Notes under the pieces: generated by a model
Database searches by the model: none
Told to the model about the DNA's origin: nothing
Seen by the model: only the letters and a program-made list of their open reading frames with translations
Program-made: the position numbers and the translations under genes
Shown: piece by piece, positions 9,333 through 18,030 of the stretch
Layout: each line of letters opens with the position of its first letter
How positions within the stretch are numbered: the stretch's first letter is position 1
Assembly: GCF_013403865.1 (NCBI RefSeq)
Contig: NZ_JABFDK010000001.1
Location: forward strand, 434,001 to 498,000
Length of the DNA stretch: 64,000 bases
Reading direction: 5' to 3'
DNA from: Winogradskyella costae
GTDB taxonomy: Bacteria; Bacteroidota; Bacteroidia; Flavobacteriales; Flavobacteriaceae

Positions 9333-11900
9333 TTAGTATAATGATTCTGGGTGCAGGTAATCGATGTAGACATTTAATTTATCAATGTATTTCGTGCCGT
9401 AACCTTCTTCTACTTTTTCTTCAGCGTAAAAGAGCGTTTCTTCTTTTTCGCCTACTAAAGTTAATTGTACGATATCCTCTTTTCGTTTTAAGATGATATA
9501 GGCCACCCTATTATCATATAAACTATGAGCTGACAAATAAATGACACCCGATTCTAATTTATAGTTTTTTACGACACCACGATGTTGTTCCTTACCGTTT
9601 TTATCATAACGAATAACTTCGCCATCAATATAATTTTTATTTAAGGAATATTGTAATCGCTTATGATTAGAATCTATATGATATGCTATCGTTTCAACAA
9701 GCTCTCCATCTTTATAGGTTGACACATTTTTACCATGGAGATCATGAGAAATACGTGTCGTCATAAGACCATTTTTATAAATTTCTTGAGTCGACTTACT
9801 ATTATAACCTACGGGTAGTATTTTAGCACCTTCAAAAGGCTTTCCGTCTTTATAAATAATGCTTGAGATCTCTTTTCCGTCCTCGCTATAATTAATAGAT
9901 TTCCCATCTAAAATATCATTCTTATACGTGCTTGTTAATTGCAATAGACCAGATTGATTGTAACTATTAAAGGCCCCTTCTTTTTTATCATTCACATAAT
10001 AGCCCTCTTCTAAAACAATCTCATGATTATAATTAAACTTCTTATAAACTCCGTTTCGTTTTCCTTCTTTTACAGTGTACATAACTCTTGAGACCATATC
10101 GTACATTTCACCATCCCAAGGTAATTTATTTTTAAAATTAACTTTAGCTAAAACCTCTCCATATTTATCAAAGAACGTAGCACAACAATTAACATCAATA
10201 TCTTCTATTAATACGGGATCAATAACGCCGTAAGCTCTTCCCACACCATAATCAAACCGTTTGGACGCCACTAAATCACCATTTTTATCCTCTTTAATTA
10301 ATCTTATTTCATCTGAGAGATTAAAAAACTCATATAATTTACCATGCTTTTTATCGTAATCGTAAGTGCCTATTAATTCGTTTTGGTCGTTGTAGAACTT
10401 CCCTATTGTTTTATCATAATCCGTGTATGTGATATCACTTTGTTTAGCCCCATTACTGTAATAGGTAACCTCTCTTGTTTTACTATACTGATCAGCATTA
10501 TAATATTCGGTGACCTTAAAATCGACCAAATTATCTTTCCCCACTAATTTCGTTATAAATTTAGTCCGCTCAATAACGTTACCATCTTTGTAGGTTTCAA
10601 TTTTAGAAATTTCAGAATCGTAGCCTATTTCATAACGTTTACCACTTAAAGGTTGCGCATATCTATTTTTGTACTCCACTTTTAAGATTCCCAATACATC
10701 ACCATCTTTATTATAAAAGACCTCTTCTTCTTTATTCTTTTTACTAAAGAGAACATTAGCATCTGTATAATATTTTAGTTCCTCTATAAGTTCCCCTTCT
10801 TTGTAAGTTGATGTTTTGTTTCCTTTAATTTCTACACCAGTATATGGGTAATAGTTTTTATAAATCATTCTAGACAACTCATTACCTGCTTCATCATAAC
10901 TAACTTGAAGCTCTTTAGTGTTGTTAGTATATGTTGTTAGAGATTTTATCTTACCGCCATCATAGTATAGCTCTTCTTTTTCAAGTAGACCGTTATTGTA
11001 GGTTCTAGAAGACAAAATATGCCCCATGACCTCTTCCTTATAACTGTACGAAAATACAATTTCGGTGCCTTCCATCGGTTTTAAATAGTCATTGTGAAGA
11101 TTGTAAATAACACTTCCTATTTCGGTTCCATCCTCCGTAAAATATGTCTTTTTATATTCTGGTTCAGTTTGGAATTTTGTCCGAATCTGACCATTAGGAT
11201 AATAATCCTCATGCCCCAACAACCTCTCAAACGGATAATAGTTAATTTGCTTCACTCGCATAGGGTCAAAATAATAGAACACTTCAACCCCTTTTCGATA
11301 TCCATTTTTTAGAGTATTAATTTCACCAATGGTATCCCCTTTTTTATCGTAGTATTTCGTTCTAAAATGACCTTTTTTTAGAGTTCTGAAACTTTCGTAA
11401 CGAATTCCGTTTATATCGTTTTCATACACCACTTCTTTTACCGTATCATTTTTAACCTCAGTATAAATACGATTAGTCAATTGAGTATTATTCTGAGCTC
11501 CAGATTTGATGAGACCATTTTTATAAATAGCCGTTAATTTCTTATCATTTAAAAACGTAATAAACTCTCCATCTAATCTATTTTTGGTGTAATTACCTTG
11601 TTGGTATAATTTACCGTCCTCCATAAACCAGCTCACTTTTCCTATCCAATAATCCTTGTCTTCATACTTGGACAATCCGCTCATTTGTTTTTGGCCAGAA
11701 ATGTAATAATCTTCAATTCTATAAAAATCACCCTCTTTTTTAACTGGTGGCCTAAAAAAAGCAGCACTATCTTTTGTTGTGTGTTTCCAAGCCATGTTGT
11801 AATAAATGGTATCTTGTTGGGCGTCCAAATTTAAAGGCATAAAGAAAACGCTGACCATAAATAGAAGTACAGCAGTTTTAATAGAATTTGATAAAATCAT
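9333..11900 (-). CDS. Large exported YwqK/MORN-like repeat protein
   Basis: Reading from the ATG at 11900 gives 855 residues with a clear signal peptide (MILSNSIKTAVLLFMVSVFF, cleavage near LDAQQ). An upstream in-frame start at 11975 would add 25 residues that spoil the signal, so I prefer 11900. Nearly the whole mature protein consists of imperfect repeats of about 20-40 residues centred on patterns like YKNG, YKDGE and YDKNGK, as in MORN_2 or YwqK-family proteins. Such repeats are short beta hairpins and usually mediate binding. The family label 'antitoxin' attached to YwqK has little bearing here. Function is unknown; no partner gene is evident. Confidence 0.8.
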   Translation of the reverse strand: MILSNSIKTAVLLFMVSVFFMPLNLDAQQDTIYYNMAWKHTTKDSAAFFRPPVKKEGDFYRIEDYYISGQKQMSGLSKYEDKDYWIGKVSWFMEDGKLYQQGNYTKNRLDGEFITFLNDKKLTAIYKNGLIKSGAQNNTQLTNRIYTEVKNDTVKEVVYENDINGIRYESFRTLKKGHFRTKYYDKKGDTIGEINTLKNGYRKGVEVFYYFDPMRVKQINYYPFERLLGHEDYYPNGQIRTKFQTEPEYKKTYFTEDGTEIGSVIYNLHNDYLKPMEGTEIVFSYSYKEEVMGHILSSRTYNNGLLEKEELYYDGGKIKSLTTYTNNTKELQVSYDEAGNELSRMIYKNYYPYTGVEIKGNKTSTYKEGELIEELKYYTDANVLFSKKNKEEEVFYNKDGDVLGILKVEYKNRYAQPLSGKRYEIGYDSEISKIETYKDGNVIERTKFITKLVGKDNLVDFKVTEYYNADQYSKTREVTYYSNGAKQSDITYTDYDKTIGKFYNDQNELIGTYDYDKKHGKLYEFFNLSDEIRLIKEDKNGDLVASKRFDYGVGRAYGVIDPVLIEDIDVNCCATFFDKYGEVLAKVNFKNKLPWDGEMYDMVSRVMYTVKEGKRNGVYKKFNYNHEIVLEEGYYVNDKKEGAFNSYNQSGLLQLTSTYKNDILDGKSINYSEDGKEISSIIYKDGKPFEGAKILPVGYNSKSTQEIYKNGLMTTRISHDLHGKNVSTYKDGELVETIAYHIDSNHKRLQYSLNKNYIDGEVIRYDKNGKEQHRGVVKNYKLESGVIYLSAHSLYDNRVAYIILKRKEDIVQLTLVGEKEETLFYAEEKVEEGYGTKYIDKLNVYIDYLHPESLY

Positions 11901-12068
11901 TGTTGAATAAATATTAAAATGAGATAGATATAATTTAAAAGACACATCTATTTGAGTAACGCATTTCAGCGTCATAAATTTTTAACTTGTGAATTTCTCA
12001 ATACTAAATATAGGTCAACAGACTATTTCTAAAAGTAGTATTTAGACAACTCCAAAGCTATCTGCTTA

Positions 12069-12698
12069 TTAAGCTTTGAATTTTAATGGTAAATGAATTA
12101 CTTTTTTAGTTTCAAAAAATGCTTCATCAAAATAATCAGAAAGTAAAAATGCTTTAACCGTTTTGTACTGCTTTAATTCCTCTGTTAAATCACCACCTTT
12201 TAGATAAAGGATACCATTTTTTAATTCATTTTTCTGAGTTCTTGCAACTTTTCCTTTTACCCATGTCGTAAATTCTGGCATCGTCGTTACAGCTCTACTT
12301 ACAATAAAATCATAGGTTTCATCTATAGCTTCTACTCTACTGTGCGTTGTTTTGATATTGGTAAGTTCTAATGTTTCCGCAACGGCGTTAATTACTTTCA
12401 GCTTTTTATTGATGCTATCTACCAAATGAAATTGACATTCTGGAAACAAAATGGCCAATGGCACCCCCGGAAATCCTCCACCTGTACCCACGTCTAATAT
12501 TGAAGAACCTGGTGCAAAACTGATTACTTTAGCAATACCTAAGGAATGTAAGACGTGTCTTAAATATAACTCATCAATATCTTTACGAGAAATCACGTTG
12601 ATTTTACTGTTCCAATCTTTATATAAGGCTTCTAAAGCTTCAAATTGTTGAATTTGAGTTTCTGTTAAATCAGGAAAGTATTTTAGGATGAGTTTCAT
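12069..12698 (-). CDS. rsmG: 16S rRNA (guanine527-N7)-methyltransferase
   Basis: This 209-residue class I SAM methyltransferase carries the SAM-binding motif ILDVGTGGGFPGVPLAILFP (about residues 68-87) and the following HLVDSINKKLKVI acceptor-loop region. RsmG adds m7G at position 527 of 16S rRNA in the 530 loop. Length and N-terminal helix (LTETQIQQFEALEALYKDWN) are typical. A perfect -7 element lies just upstream. It precedes the repeat-protein gene on the same strand, with a 168-base gap, so the two need not be cotranscribed. Confidence 0.95.
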   Translation of the reverse strand: MKLILKYFPDLTETQIQQFEALEALYKDWNSKINVISRKDIDELYLRHVLHSLGIAKVISFAPGSSILDVGTGGGFPGVPLAILFPECQFHLVDSINKKLKVINAVAETLELTNIKTTHSRVEAIDETYDFIVSRAVTTMPEFTTWVKGKVARTQKNELKNGILYLKGGDLTEELKQYKTVKAFLLSDYFDEAFFETKKVIHLPLKFKA

Positions 12699-12712
12699 TT
12701 TTTAATTTTTTA

Positions 12713-12720
12713 CAAAAATA
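12713..12720 (-). promoter_or_regulatory. Probable -7 element for rsmG
   Basis: The minus strand reads TATTTTTG, an exact TAnnTTTG match, 15 bases upstream of the rsmG ATG. No clear TTG -33 element is seen, and the implied leader is very short (under 10 bases). Confidence 0.4.
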
Positions 12721-12761
12721 CTTATTTTTAATCTTCATAATTTAACGTTAATCGATAAAGC

Positions 12762-12788
12762 TTGCTTTTTATTTATTAACTATCTTTG
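12762..12788 (+). promoter_or_regulatory. Promoter of the desaturase-aminotransferase pair
   Basis: TTG (12762-12764) is followed after 16 bases by TATCTTTG (12781-12788), close to the full Bacteroidota consensus. The implied leader before the ATG at 12842 is about 45 bases. Confidence 0.65.
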
Positions 12789-12841
12789 CATTGTTATAAT
12801 GATTTGCAATCCCTAACGTTATAATTAAAAAAACTAATTAA

Positions 12842-13939
12842 ATGGCACAACAAACCGTCAAATTCTCTCGGACTGACTCTGCAAAGTTCTTTAGAACCCT
12901 TAACAAACGCGTTAATAGTTACTTTAAAGACAATAACATAAAAAAGACAGGAAACTGGAAGCTGTACATAAAAGCTATAATAATGTTTTCATTATTACTT
13001 GGGCCATTAGTGGTATTGTTAACGGTTGACAATATTCCTACATGGGTTCAAATTATATCCATGATGACTATTGGTGTAGGTATGGCAGGTGTAGGTATGA
13101 ATGTTATGCATGATGCGAACCATGGTTCCTTTTCGAGTAAAGAATGGGTAAACAAACTTATGGGAAGCAGTATCCACATCTTAGCTGGTAACGATTACAA
13201 TTGGAAAGTACAACACAATGTTTTACACCACACGTATACAAACATTCAAGGCCATGATGAAGACATTGATGCAGGACGAATCATACGTTTTTCTAAACAT
13301 GCAAAATGGCTAAAGATTCATAAGTACCAAAAATACTATGCTTTCTTACTATATGGTCTATTAACCGTAAACTGGGCAATCACAACGGACTTTAAACAAA
13401 CGTATCAATATCTTAAAAGGAAATTGTCTTATGGCGAATTTCCTAATCCTGCTACACAATGGACCAAGTTAATTATTGGTAAGATATTATACTATTCTAT
13501 TTGGGTTGTTTTGCCTCTAGTTCTAGGTTATACGTGGTGGCAAGTTTTAATTGGGTTTTTAATTATGCACTATACCGCTGGTATGATTCTGAGCGTTGTG
13601 TTTCAATTAGCGCACGTTATGCCAAATACAGAAATGCCTTTACCAGATGAAGATGGAAATATGAAAAATACTTGGGCAATTCACCAATTGTTTACCACGT
13701 CTAACTTTTCACCTAAAAGTTGGATTGTTGAATTTTATACAGGTGGTTTAAATAGACAAGTTGAACACCATTTATTTTCAAATATTAGTCATGTTCATTA
13801 TAAAAATATTGCCAAAATAGTAAGAGAAACGGCTCACGAGTTTAGTTTACCCTATAATGAATACAATTCCATATGGAAAGCTATTTCCGAGCATTATCTA
13901 CAATTAAAAGAATTAGGTAGAAAGCCAAGTTTGGCATAA
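12842..13939 (+). CDS. Membrane fatty acid desaturase (acyl-CoA/acyl-lipid type)
   Basis: This 365-residue integral membrane di-iron desaturase has the three histidine boxes: HDANH at 90-94, HNVLHH at 125-130, and QVEHH at 306-310. The Q in the third box is characteristic of front-end (delta-5/6-like) desaturases, but no cytochrome b5 domain is fused. Hydrophobic pairs near residues 45-85 and 205-245 supply the membrane helices. It probably introduces a double bond into membrane acyl chains. The aminotransferase gene follows 32 bases downstream without a terminator. Confidence 0.9.
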   Translation: MAQQTVKFSRTDSAKFFRTLNKRVNSYFKDNNIKKTGNWKLYIKAIIMFSLLLGPLVVLLTVDNIPTWVQIISMMTIGVGMAGVGMNVMHDANHGSFSSKEWVNKLMGSSIHILAGNDYNWKVQHNVLHHTYTNIQGHDEDIDAGRIIRFSKHAKWLKIHKYQKYYAFLLYGLLTVNWAITTDFKQTYQYLKRKLSYGEFPNPATQWTKLIIGKILYYSIWVVLPLVLGYTWWQVLIGFLIMHYTAGMILSVVFQLAHVMPNTEMPLPDEDGNMKNTWAIHQLFTTSNFSPKSWIVEFYTGGLNRQVEHHLFSNISHVHYKNIAKIVRETAHEFSLPYNEYNSIWKAISEHYLQLKELGRKPSLA

Positions 13940-13971
13940 TACAATTTCCAGTTTAAAAACAACCAACTACT

Positions 13972-15156
13972 ATGAATCAACTATCGGATAGAATTAATAA
14001 TCTAGCCACCTCAGCAACGCTTGCAATGGCAGCAAAGGCTAGAGAACTTAGAGCAGAAGGAAAAGACATTATTGGATTAAGTTTGGGAGAACCAGACTTT
14101 AATACACCTGATTTTATTAAAGACGCTGCAATTGAAGCCATAAATCAAAACTATAATAGCTACACTCCTGTAGATGGTTATGTAGAATTGAAAGAAGCTA
14201 TTATAACAAAATTTAAACGTGATAATAACCTTAACTACACCTTGCCACAAGTTGTAGTTTCTACTGGTGCAAAACAGTCATTAGCTAATATTGCTGCTGT
14301 AATGCTTAATCCTGGTGATGAAGTTATTTTACCTTGTCCGTATTGGGTAAGTTATAGTGATATTGTAAAGTTAAGCGATGGAGTGCCTGTAGAAGTTCAA
14401 ACGTCTATAGACACAGATTTTAAAATGACAGCCGAACAATTAGAAGCGGCCATTACTCCAAAAACGAAAATGATTTGGTACAGTTCACCTTGTAACCCAA
14501 GTGGTTCTGTGTATAGTAAAGCAGAATTAAGAGCTTTAGCAGATGTGCTTAAAAAGCATCCAAATATTTATATTGTTTCAGACGAAATATATGAACATAT
14601 TAATTTTAAAGGAGGTCATTTTAGTATGGCTGAATTTGAAGACATGTTTGATAGAACAATAACCGTAAACGGTGTATCTAAAGCCTTTGCTATGACTGGT
14701 TGGAGAATTGGCTACATCGGAGCACCAGATTGGATTGCTAGAGCTTGTAATAAAATGCAAGGTCAAATTACTAGTGGAGCCAATTGTATTGCGCAACGTG
14801 CAGTAATTACAGCTTTAGAAGCAGATCCATCAAGCATTAAATATATGGTTGATGAGTTTAAAGAAAGACGTAAGCTTATCTTAAATTTGTTAAGTGAAAT
14901 CGAAGGTTTTAAGACCAATGAGCCTGAAGGAGCATTTTATGTCTTCCCTAATATCTCTTCATACTTTGGAAAGACAATTAAAGGAAAAACGATAAACAAC
15001 GCCTCTGACTTTTCTCTATTCTTACTTGAAGAAGCTTTAGTTGCTACAGTTACAGGGGAAGCTTTTGGAAATAAGGATTGTATCCGAATTTCTTATGCAG
15101 CCTCACAAAAAGAGATCATAGAAGCTATTAAACGTATTAAGACAGCTTTAAGCTAA
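13972..15156 (+). CDS. PLP-dependent aminotransferase, aspartate aminotransferase type
   Basis: This 394-residue class I aminotransferase begins MNQLSDRINNLATSATLAMAAKARELRAEG. The PLP-binding lysine is Lys237 in VSKAFAMTGWRIGY. Other landmarks are LSLGEPDFNTP, SSPCNPSGSVY, the DEIYEHI strand and the C-terminal CIRISYA arginine that binds the substrate carboxylate. Type I-gamma aspartate aminotransferases look like this, transferring the amino group between aspartate and 2-oxoglutarate, though substrate range cannot be fixed. It is cotranscribed with the desaturase by spacing and ends at a clear terminator. Confidence 0.9.
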   Translation: MNQLSDRINNLATSATLAMAAKARELRAEGKDIIGLSLGEPDFNTPDFIKDAAIEAINQNYNSYTPVDGYVELKEAIITKFKRDNNLNYTLPQVVVSTGAKQSLANIAAVMLNPGDEVILPCPYWVSYSDIVKLSDGVPVEVQTSIDTDFKMTAEQLEAAITPKTKMIWYSSPCNPSGSVYSKAELRALADVLKKHPNIYIVSDEIYEHINFKGGHFSMAEFEDMFDRTITVNGVSKAFAMTGWRIGYIGAPDWIARACNKMQGQITSGANCIAQRAVITALEADPSSIKYMVDEFKERRKLILNLLSEIEGFKTNEPEGAFYVFPNISSYFGKTIKGKTINNASDFSLFLLEEALVATVTGEAFGNKDCIRISYAASQKEIIEAIKRIKTALS

Positions 15157-15180
15157 TTTAAAATCGTTATATTTTTACGA

Positions 15181-15216
15181 AAAAGTTGTAACACTAATTG
15201 TTGCAACTTTTTTTTA
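15181..15216 (+). terminator. Terminator after the aminotransferase gene
   Basis: AAAAGTTGTAAC pairs with GTTGCAACTTTT (one G-U pair) around a 7-base loop, followed by a T run. The stem begins 25 bases after the stop codon. Confidence 0.85.
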
Positions 15217-15271
15217 TGAAAAATTTTCACTTCAAAAATCACATGGATTACTCATATAAATTTAAAAAAGC

Positions 15272-15523
15272 TTAGACACAAGCCGCAAGTGTAATAGCAA
15301 ATGCAGATACTTTCAATACCATAGACGTTGTATGGGTTGTATTACACATTTTTGGTGATTTAGCGCGTTGCTTAATCCCGAATAAGGACTTCCGACATGC
15401 TTTTTTAAAATTGTCTTTTACAGTGCGTTTATACCTTGAATTCAACAATCCTCTAGTTGTAAAATGCGAGCGCCTATTCCGTACTGTTTTAGCTTCTATA
15501 TTTTTTGTTATTCTTGATTTCAT
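15272..15523 (-). CDS. Small basic protein of unknown family, paralogue of the product at 16110-16358
   Basis: I do not recognise this 83-residue product. It is rich in Arg and Lys, with the core HFTTRGLLNSRYK, then KSLFGIKQRAKS, and ends in a short hydrophobic tail (VLKVSAFAITLAACV). About 35 of 64 aligned residues match the protein encoded at 16110-16358, and the DNA has drifted clearly further than the protein, which argues that both are real and selected. The tail could insert in or lie on the membrane. It lies on the minus strand, 185 bases after the small membrane-protein gene at 15709-15987. Confidence 0.7.
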   Translation of the reverse strand: MKSRITKNIEAKTVRNRRSHFTTRGLLNSRYKRTVKDNFKKACRKSLFGIKQRAKSPKMCNTTHTTSMVLKVSAFAITLAACV

Positions 15524-15708
15524 ATATAAAATTATTTTAGTAATGAAATTATAGTTAACGTTGAAAATACAAATTATTTTATCAAATAATCAAAATAATG
15601 GAATAAAAATAGGATTCCCACCACAAATTTCACGAAATATTACGAATACTAATTATTATATAAAATCCGTTAAACTTAAGAGATTTGCCTCTCATTATTA
15701 GTTAAAAT

Positions 15709-15987
15709 CTAGCTTAATAATTCTATGATACCATCCATAGAATATACTAAGACGCAATAAAAAACAAGTAATAAAACAAAAGTAACTACGATTACTTTTA
15801 GCATCCTCACTTTTCGCTCTTCTCGTAATCTTCTCCCTATTTCCTTTAACTGCTTCGTAGTCGCTTTTGGTAAATAATATTCCGTTTTACGACCTGAATT
15901 ATAACCACCAAGCACAGTCTTAAACCTATCGCGTTGTGGAAGTTGATTGCGATTATAATTAATGACATTCATTGAGTTAGAAGGCAT
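15709..15987 (-). CDS. Small single-pass membrane protein of unknown function
   Basis: This 92-residue product has a polar, basic N-terminal half (NRNQLPQRDRFKTVLGGYN, then a charged amphipathic stretch TTKQLKEIGRRLREERKV) followed by one strong transmembrane helix (about residues 64-84, VIVVTFVLLLVFYCVLVYS). I know no named domain. The positive residues before the helix predict a cytoplasmic N-terminus. The gene sits between the two paralogous small genes, all on minus, with gaps of 185 and 122 bases. Coding is supported by an ATG start and a coherent membrane topology. Confidence 0.65.
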   Translation of the reverse strand: MPSNSMNVINYNRNQLPQRDRFKTVLGGYNSGRKTEYYLPKATTKQLKEIGRRLREERKVRMLKVIVVTFVLLLVFYCVLVYSMDGIIELLS

Positions 15988-16027
15988 AATTCTTTAGGTT
16001 TTAAATTCAAAACTGAGATATAAAGAC

Positions 16028-16055
16028 TCACATCAATATATAGTATAATATGTGA
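16028..16055. repeat. Inverted repeat TCACAT/ATGTGA upstream of the small membrane-protein gene
   Basis: TCACAT (16028-16033) and ATGTGA (16050-16055) are exact reverse complements separated by 16 very AT-rich bases. They lie 41-68 bases upstream of the ATG at 15987, a position suitable for an operator. No binding protein can be named. Confidence 0.35.
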
Positions 16056-16109
16056 TATAGGTTGTAAAGGACACGAAACTGTGTCAGTTAAATGGACCAG
16101 TGTATACGA

Positions 16110-16358
16110 TTAAAACAAAGCGATAAGCGTGATGGCAAACACAGATAGTTTTAAGATAACAGCTGTATGATTTACCGTATTGAATTGACTAGACTTTGAA
16201 CGCTGTCTAATTCCGAATACAGATTTTGAAGCTAAGATTCTAAAGTTCTGTTTCACTATGGATTTGTAATTTGAATTTAATATTCCTTCAGTTGTAAAAT
16301 GAGATACCTCAATGGGTTCTGGTGCAAATTCTAATGGGGTGTTTAATGCTAATTCCAT
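16110..16358 (-). CDS. Small protein of unknown family, paralogue of the product at 15272-15523
   Basis: This 82-residue product shares with its paralogue the pattern HFTTxGxLNSxYK, VKxNF, KSxFGIxQRxKS, xHT, LKxSxFAIT. Its N-terminus (MELALNTPLEFAPEPIEV) is acidic to neutral, unlike the arginine-rich N-terminus of the other copy. The hydrophobic tail ends LIALF. The start is an ATG. I assign no function. The pair flanking a single-pass membrane protein suggests a tandem duplication followed by divergence. Confidence 0.7.
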   Translation of the reverse strand: MELALNTPLEFAPEPIEVSHFTTEGILNSNYKSIVKQNFRILASKSVFGIRQRSKSSQFNTVNHTAVILKLSVFAITLIALF

Positions 16359-16520
16359 GATTGATAATTTAATTGGTTATACAAATAAGACGTACAATCC
16401 ATATAAATGTTACAGCTTGTGTTTCCACTATAGCGGGAATTTAAGCTTTAAAAAATCGAAAAGTATTAGTGAAAATATAGGCTAGCTATGTTTTGAAAAA
16501 ATCTTAAAAAAGTTAAAAAT

Positions 16521-18023
16521 TTATCTATTCCTCCAGAAAAAAGGTGTCAATAATATCAGAACGGTAAACAATTCCAATCGTCCAATAAGCATTAAAAAAG
16601 AAGCCCACCATTTACCTAAAGGTGGTAATGCGGCATAATTATTTACAGGTCCAAAATCACCTAAGGCAGGTCCGACGTTTCCTAAACTAGATGCTGACAA
16701 TCCGATTGCAGACGCAAAATCCATATTAAACATAGAAAATACCAAAGCACCTACAATAAATGATAGCATATAGAGTATAAAGAACCCTAAGACATTAAAT
16801 ACAATATCTTTAGATACTGATTTGCCATTATAGCGCACAGGAATAATAGCATTAGGATGTAAAGCACGTTTGAATTCTAAAAAACTATTTTTAATTAAAA
16901 TTAATTGACGCATTACTTTGACACCCCCAGAAGTACTGCCGGCAGAACCACCTAAAAACATCATCCCAAAAAAGAAAACGGTTAAGAAAGGAGTCCACAT
17001 GGTATAATCTGCACTTATAAAACCAGTTGTAGTAATTACAGACAATACCTGAAACAAGGCATGTCTAAGGGCGCTTTCGGCTTCGCCTAAAACCATAGGA
17101 TGCATAATGGTAGACTGAGATACATCAGCTTTAAAATAGATCAAAACGGCCGCAACTAGTGTAAAAATGATGATAAACTTAAAGTAGAGCTTAAACTCTT
17201 CATCTTTTAAAATTTTGGAAACTTTTCCCTTAAACAAATAATAACTAAGCACAAAATTAGTACCAGCCAAAAACATAAAGAATATAATAATATATTGTAT
17301 TAATGGATTATCATTCCAATAAGCAACACTGGCATTTTTAGTAGAAAAACCACCCGTAGACAAGGTACTTAATGCATGGTTAATTGCATCGAAGAAAGAC
17401 ATTCCCGCCAACTGTAATAGTAAGGTTTCAACGACTGTATAACCCACATAAATAAGCCATAATCGCTTTGCGGTATCTGTTATTCTTGGGTGTAACTTAT
17501 CTGCACTCGGCCCAGGTGCTTCTGCAGTAAACAATTGCATACCACCCACCCCTAATAATGGTAGTATTGCTATCGCTAATACGATAATACCCATACCACC
17601 AATCCAATGTGTCATACTTCTCCAAAACAACACACCTTCAGGAATAACTTCAATATCATTTAAAATACTCGCACCTGTTGTGGTATAACCAGACATGGTT
17701 TCAAAAAAAGCATCCGTAAAAGAAGGAATAGCGCCGGTAGCTACATAAGGTAATGTCCCTGTCAGCGACATTACAATCCAGCCAAAAGCCACAATAATAT
17801 AACCTTCGCGTTTATTCATCTCCTTGCGATGGCCTTTTGTTCTATACATGGCCAAAACCCCTATTAAAAGGGTTGCGATACCCGCTAAAAATAATTCTAA
17901 AGTTACTCCGTCTTCGTAGATAAGGCTTATTAAAGTTGCTGTAAGCATAAAGCCACCATTAAACAACAAAAGCAGTCCAAAGAAGTGAAAAATAATTTTA
18001 TAATTGAGTTTTATACGAGACAT
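16521..18023 (-). CDS. trkH: Trk-type potassium uptake membrane subunit
   Basis: This 500-residue polytopic membrane protein of the TrkH/KtrB superfamily has repeated membrane-pore-membrane units. Filter-like segments are TTTGASIL, STGGFSTKN, TTTGFISAD and SLGNVGPALG. It forms the K+-conducting pore that works with the cytoplasmic TrkA regulatory subunit. The gene begins 7 bases after the trkA stop, so trkA-trkH form an operon. Length is normal, and the C-terminus RLELFTVLILLTPFFWRNR is the usual end. Confidence 0.95.
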   Translation of the reverse strand: MSRIKLNYKIIFHFFGLLLLFNGGFMLTATLISLIYEDGVTLELFLAGIATLLIGVLAMYRTKGHRKEMNKREGYIIVAFGWIVMSLTGTLPYVATGAIPSFTDAFFETMSGYTTTGASILNDIEVIPEGVLFWRSMTHWIGGMGIIVLAIAILPLLGVGGMQLFTAEAPGPSADKLHPRITDTAKRLWLIYVGYTVVETLLLQLAGMSFFDAINHALSTLSTGGFSTKNASVAYWNDNPLIQYIIIFFMFLAGTNFVLSYYLFKGKVSKILKDEEFKLYFKFIIIFTLVAAVLIYFKADVSQSTIMHPMVLGEAESALRHALFQVLSVITTTGFISADYTMWTPFLTVFFFGMMFLGGSAGSTSGGVKVMRQLILIKNSFLEFKRALHPNAIIPVRYNGKSVSKDIVFNVLGFFILYMLSFIVGALVFSMFNMDFASAIGLSASSLGNVGPALGDFGPVNNYAALPPLGKWWASFLMLIGRLELFTVLILLTPFFWRNR

Positions 18024-18030
18024 ATAGTTA

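Noticed and set aside
11901..11975. Longer start for the repeat protein, adding 25 residues
   Set aside because: The extension is not hydrophobic in the right way and would bury the clear signal peptide that begins at the ATG at 11900.
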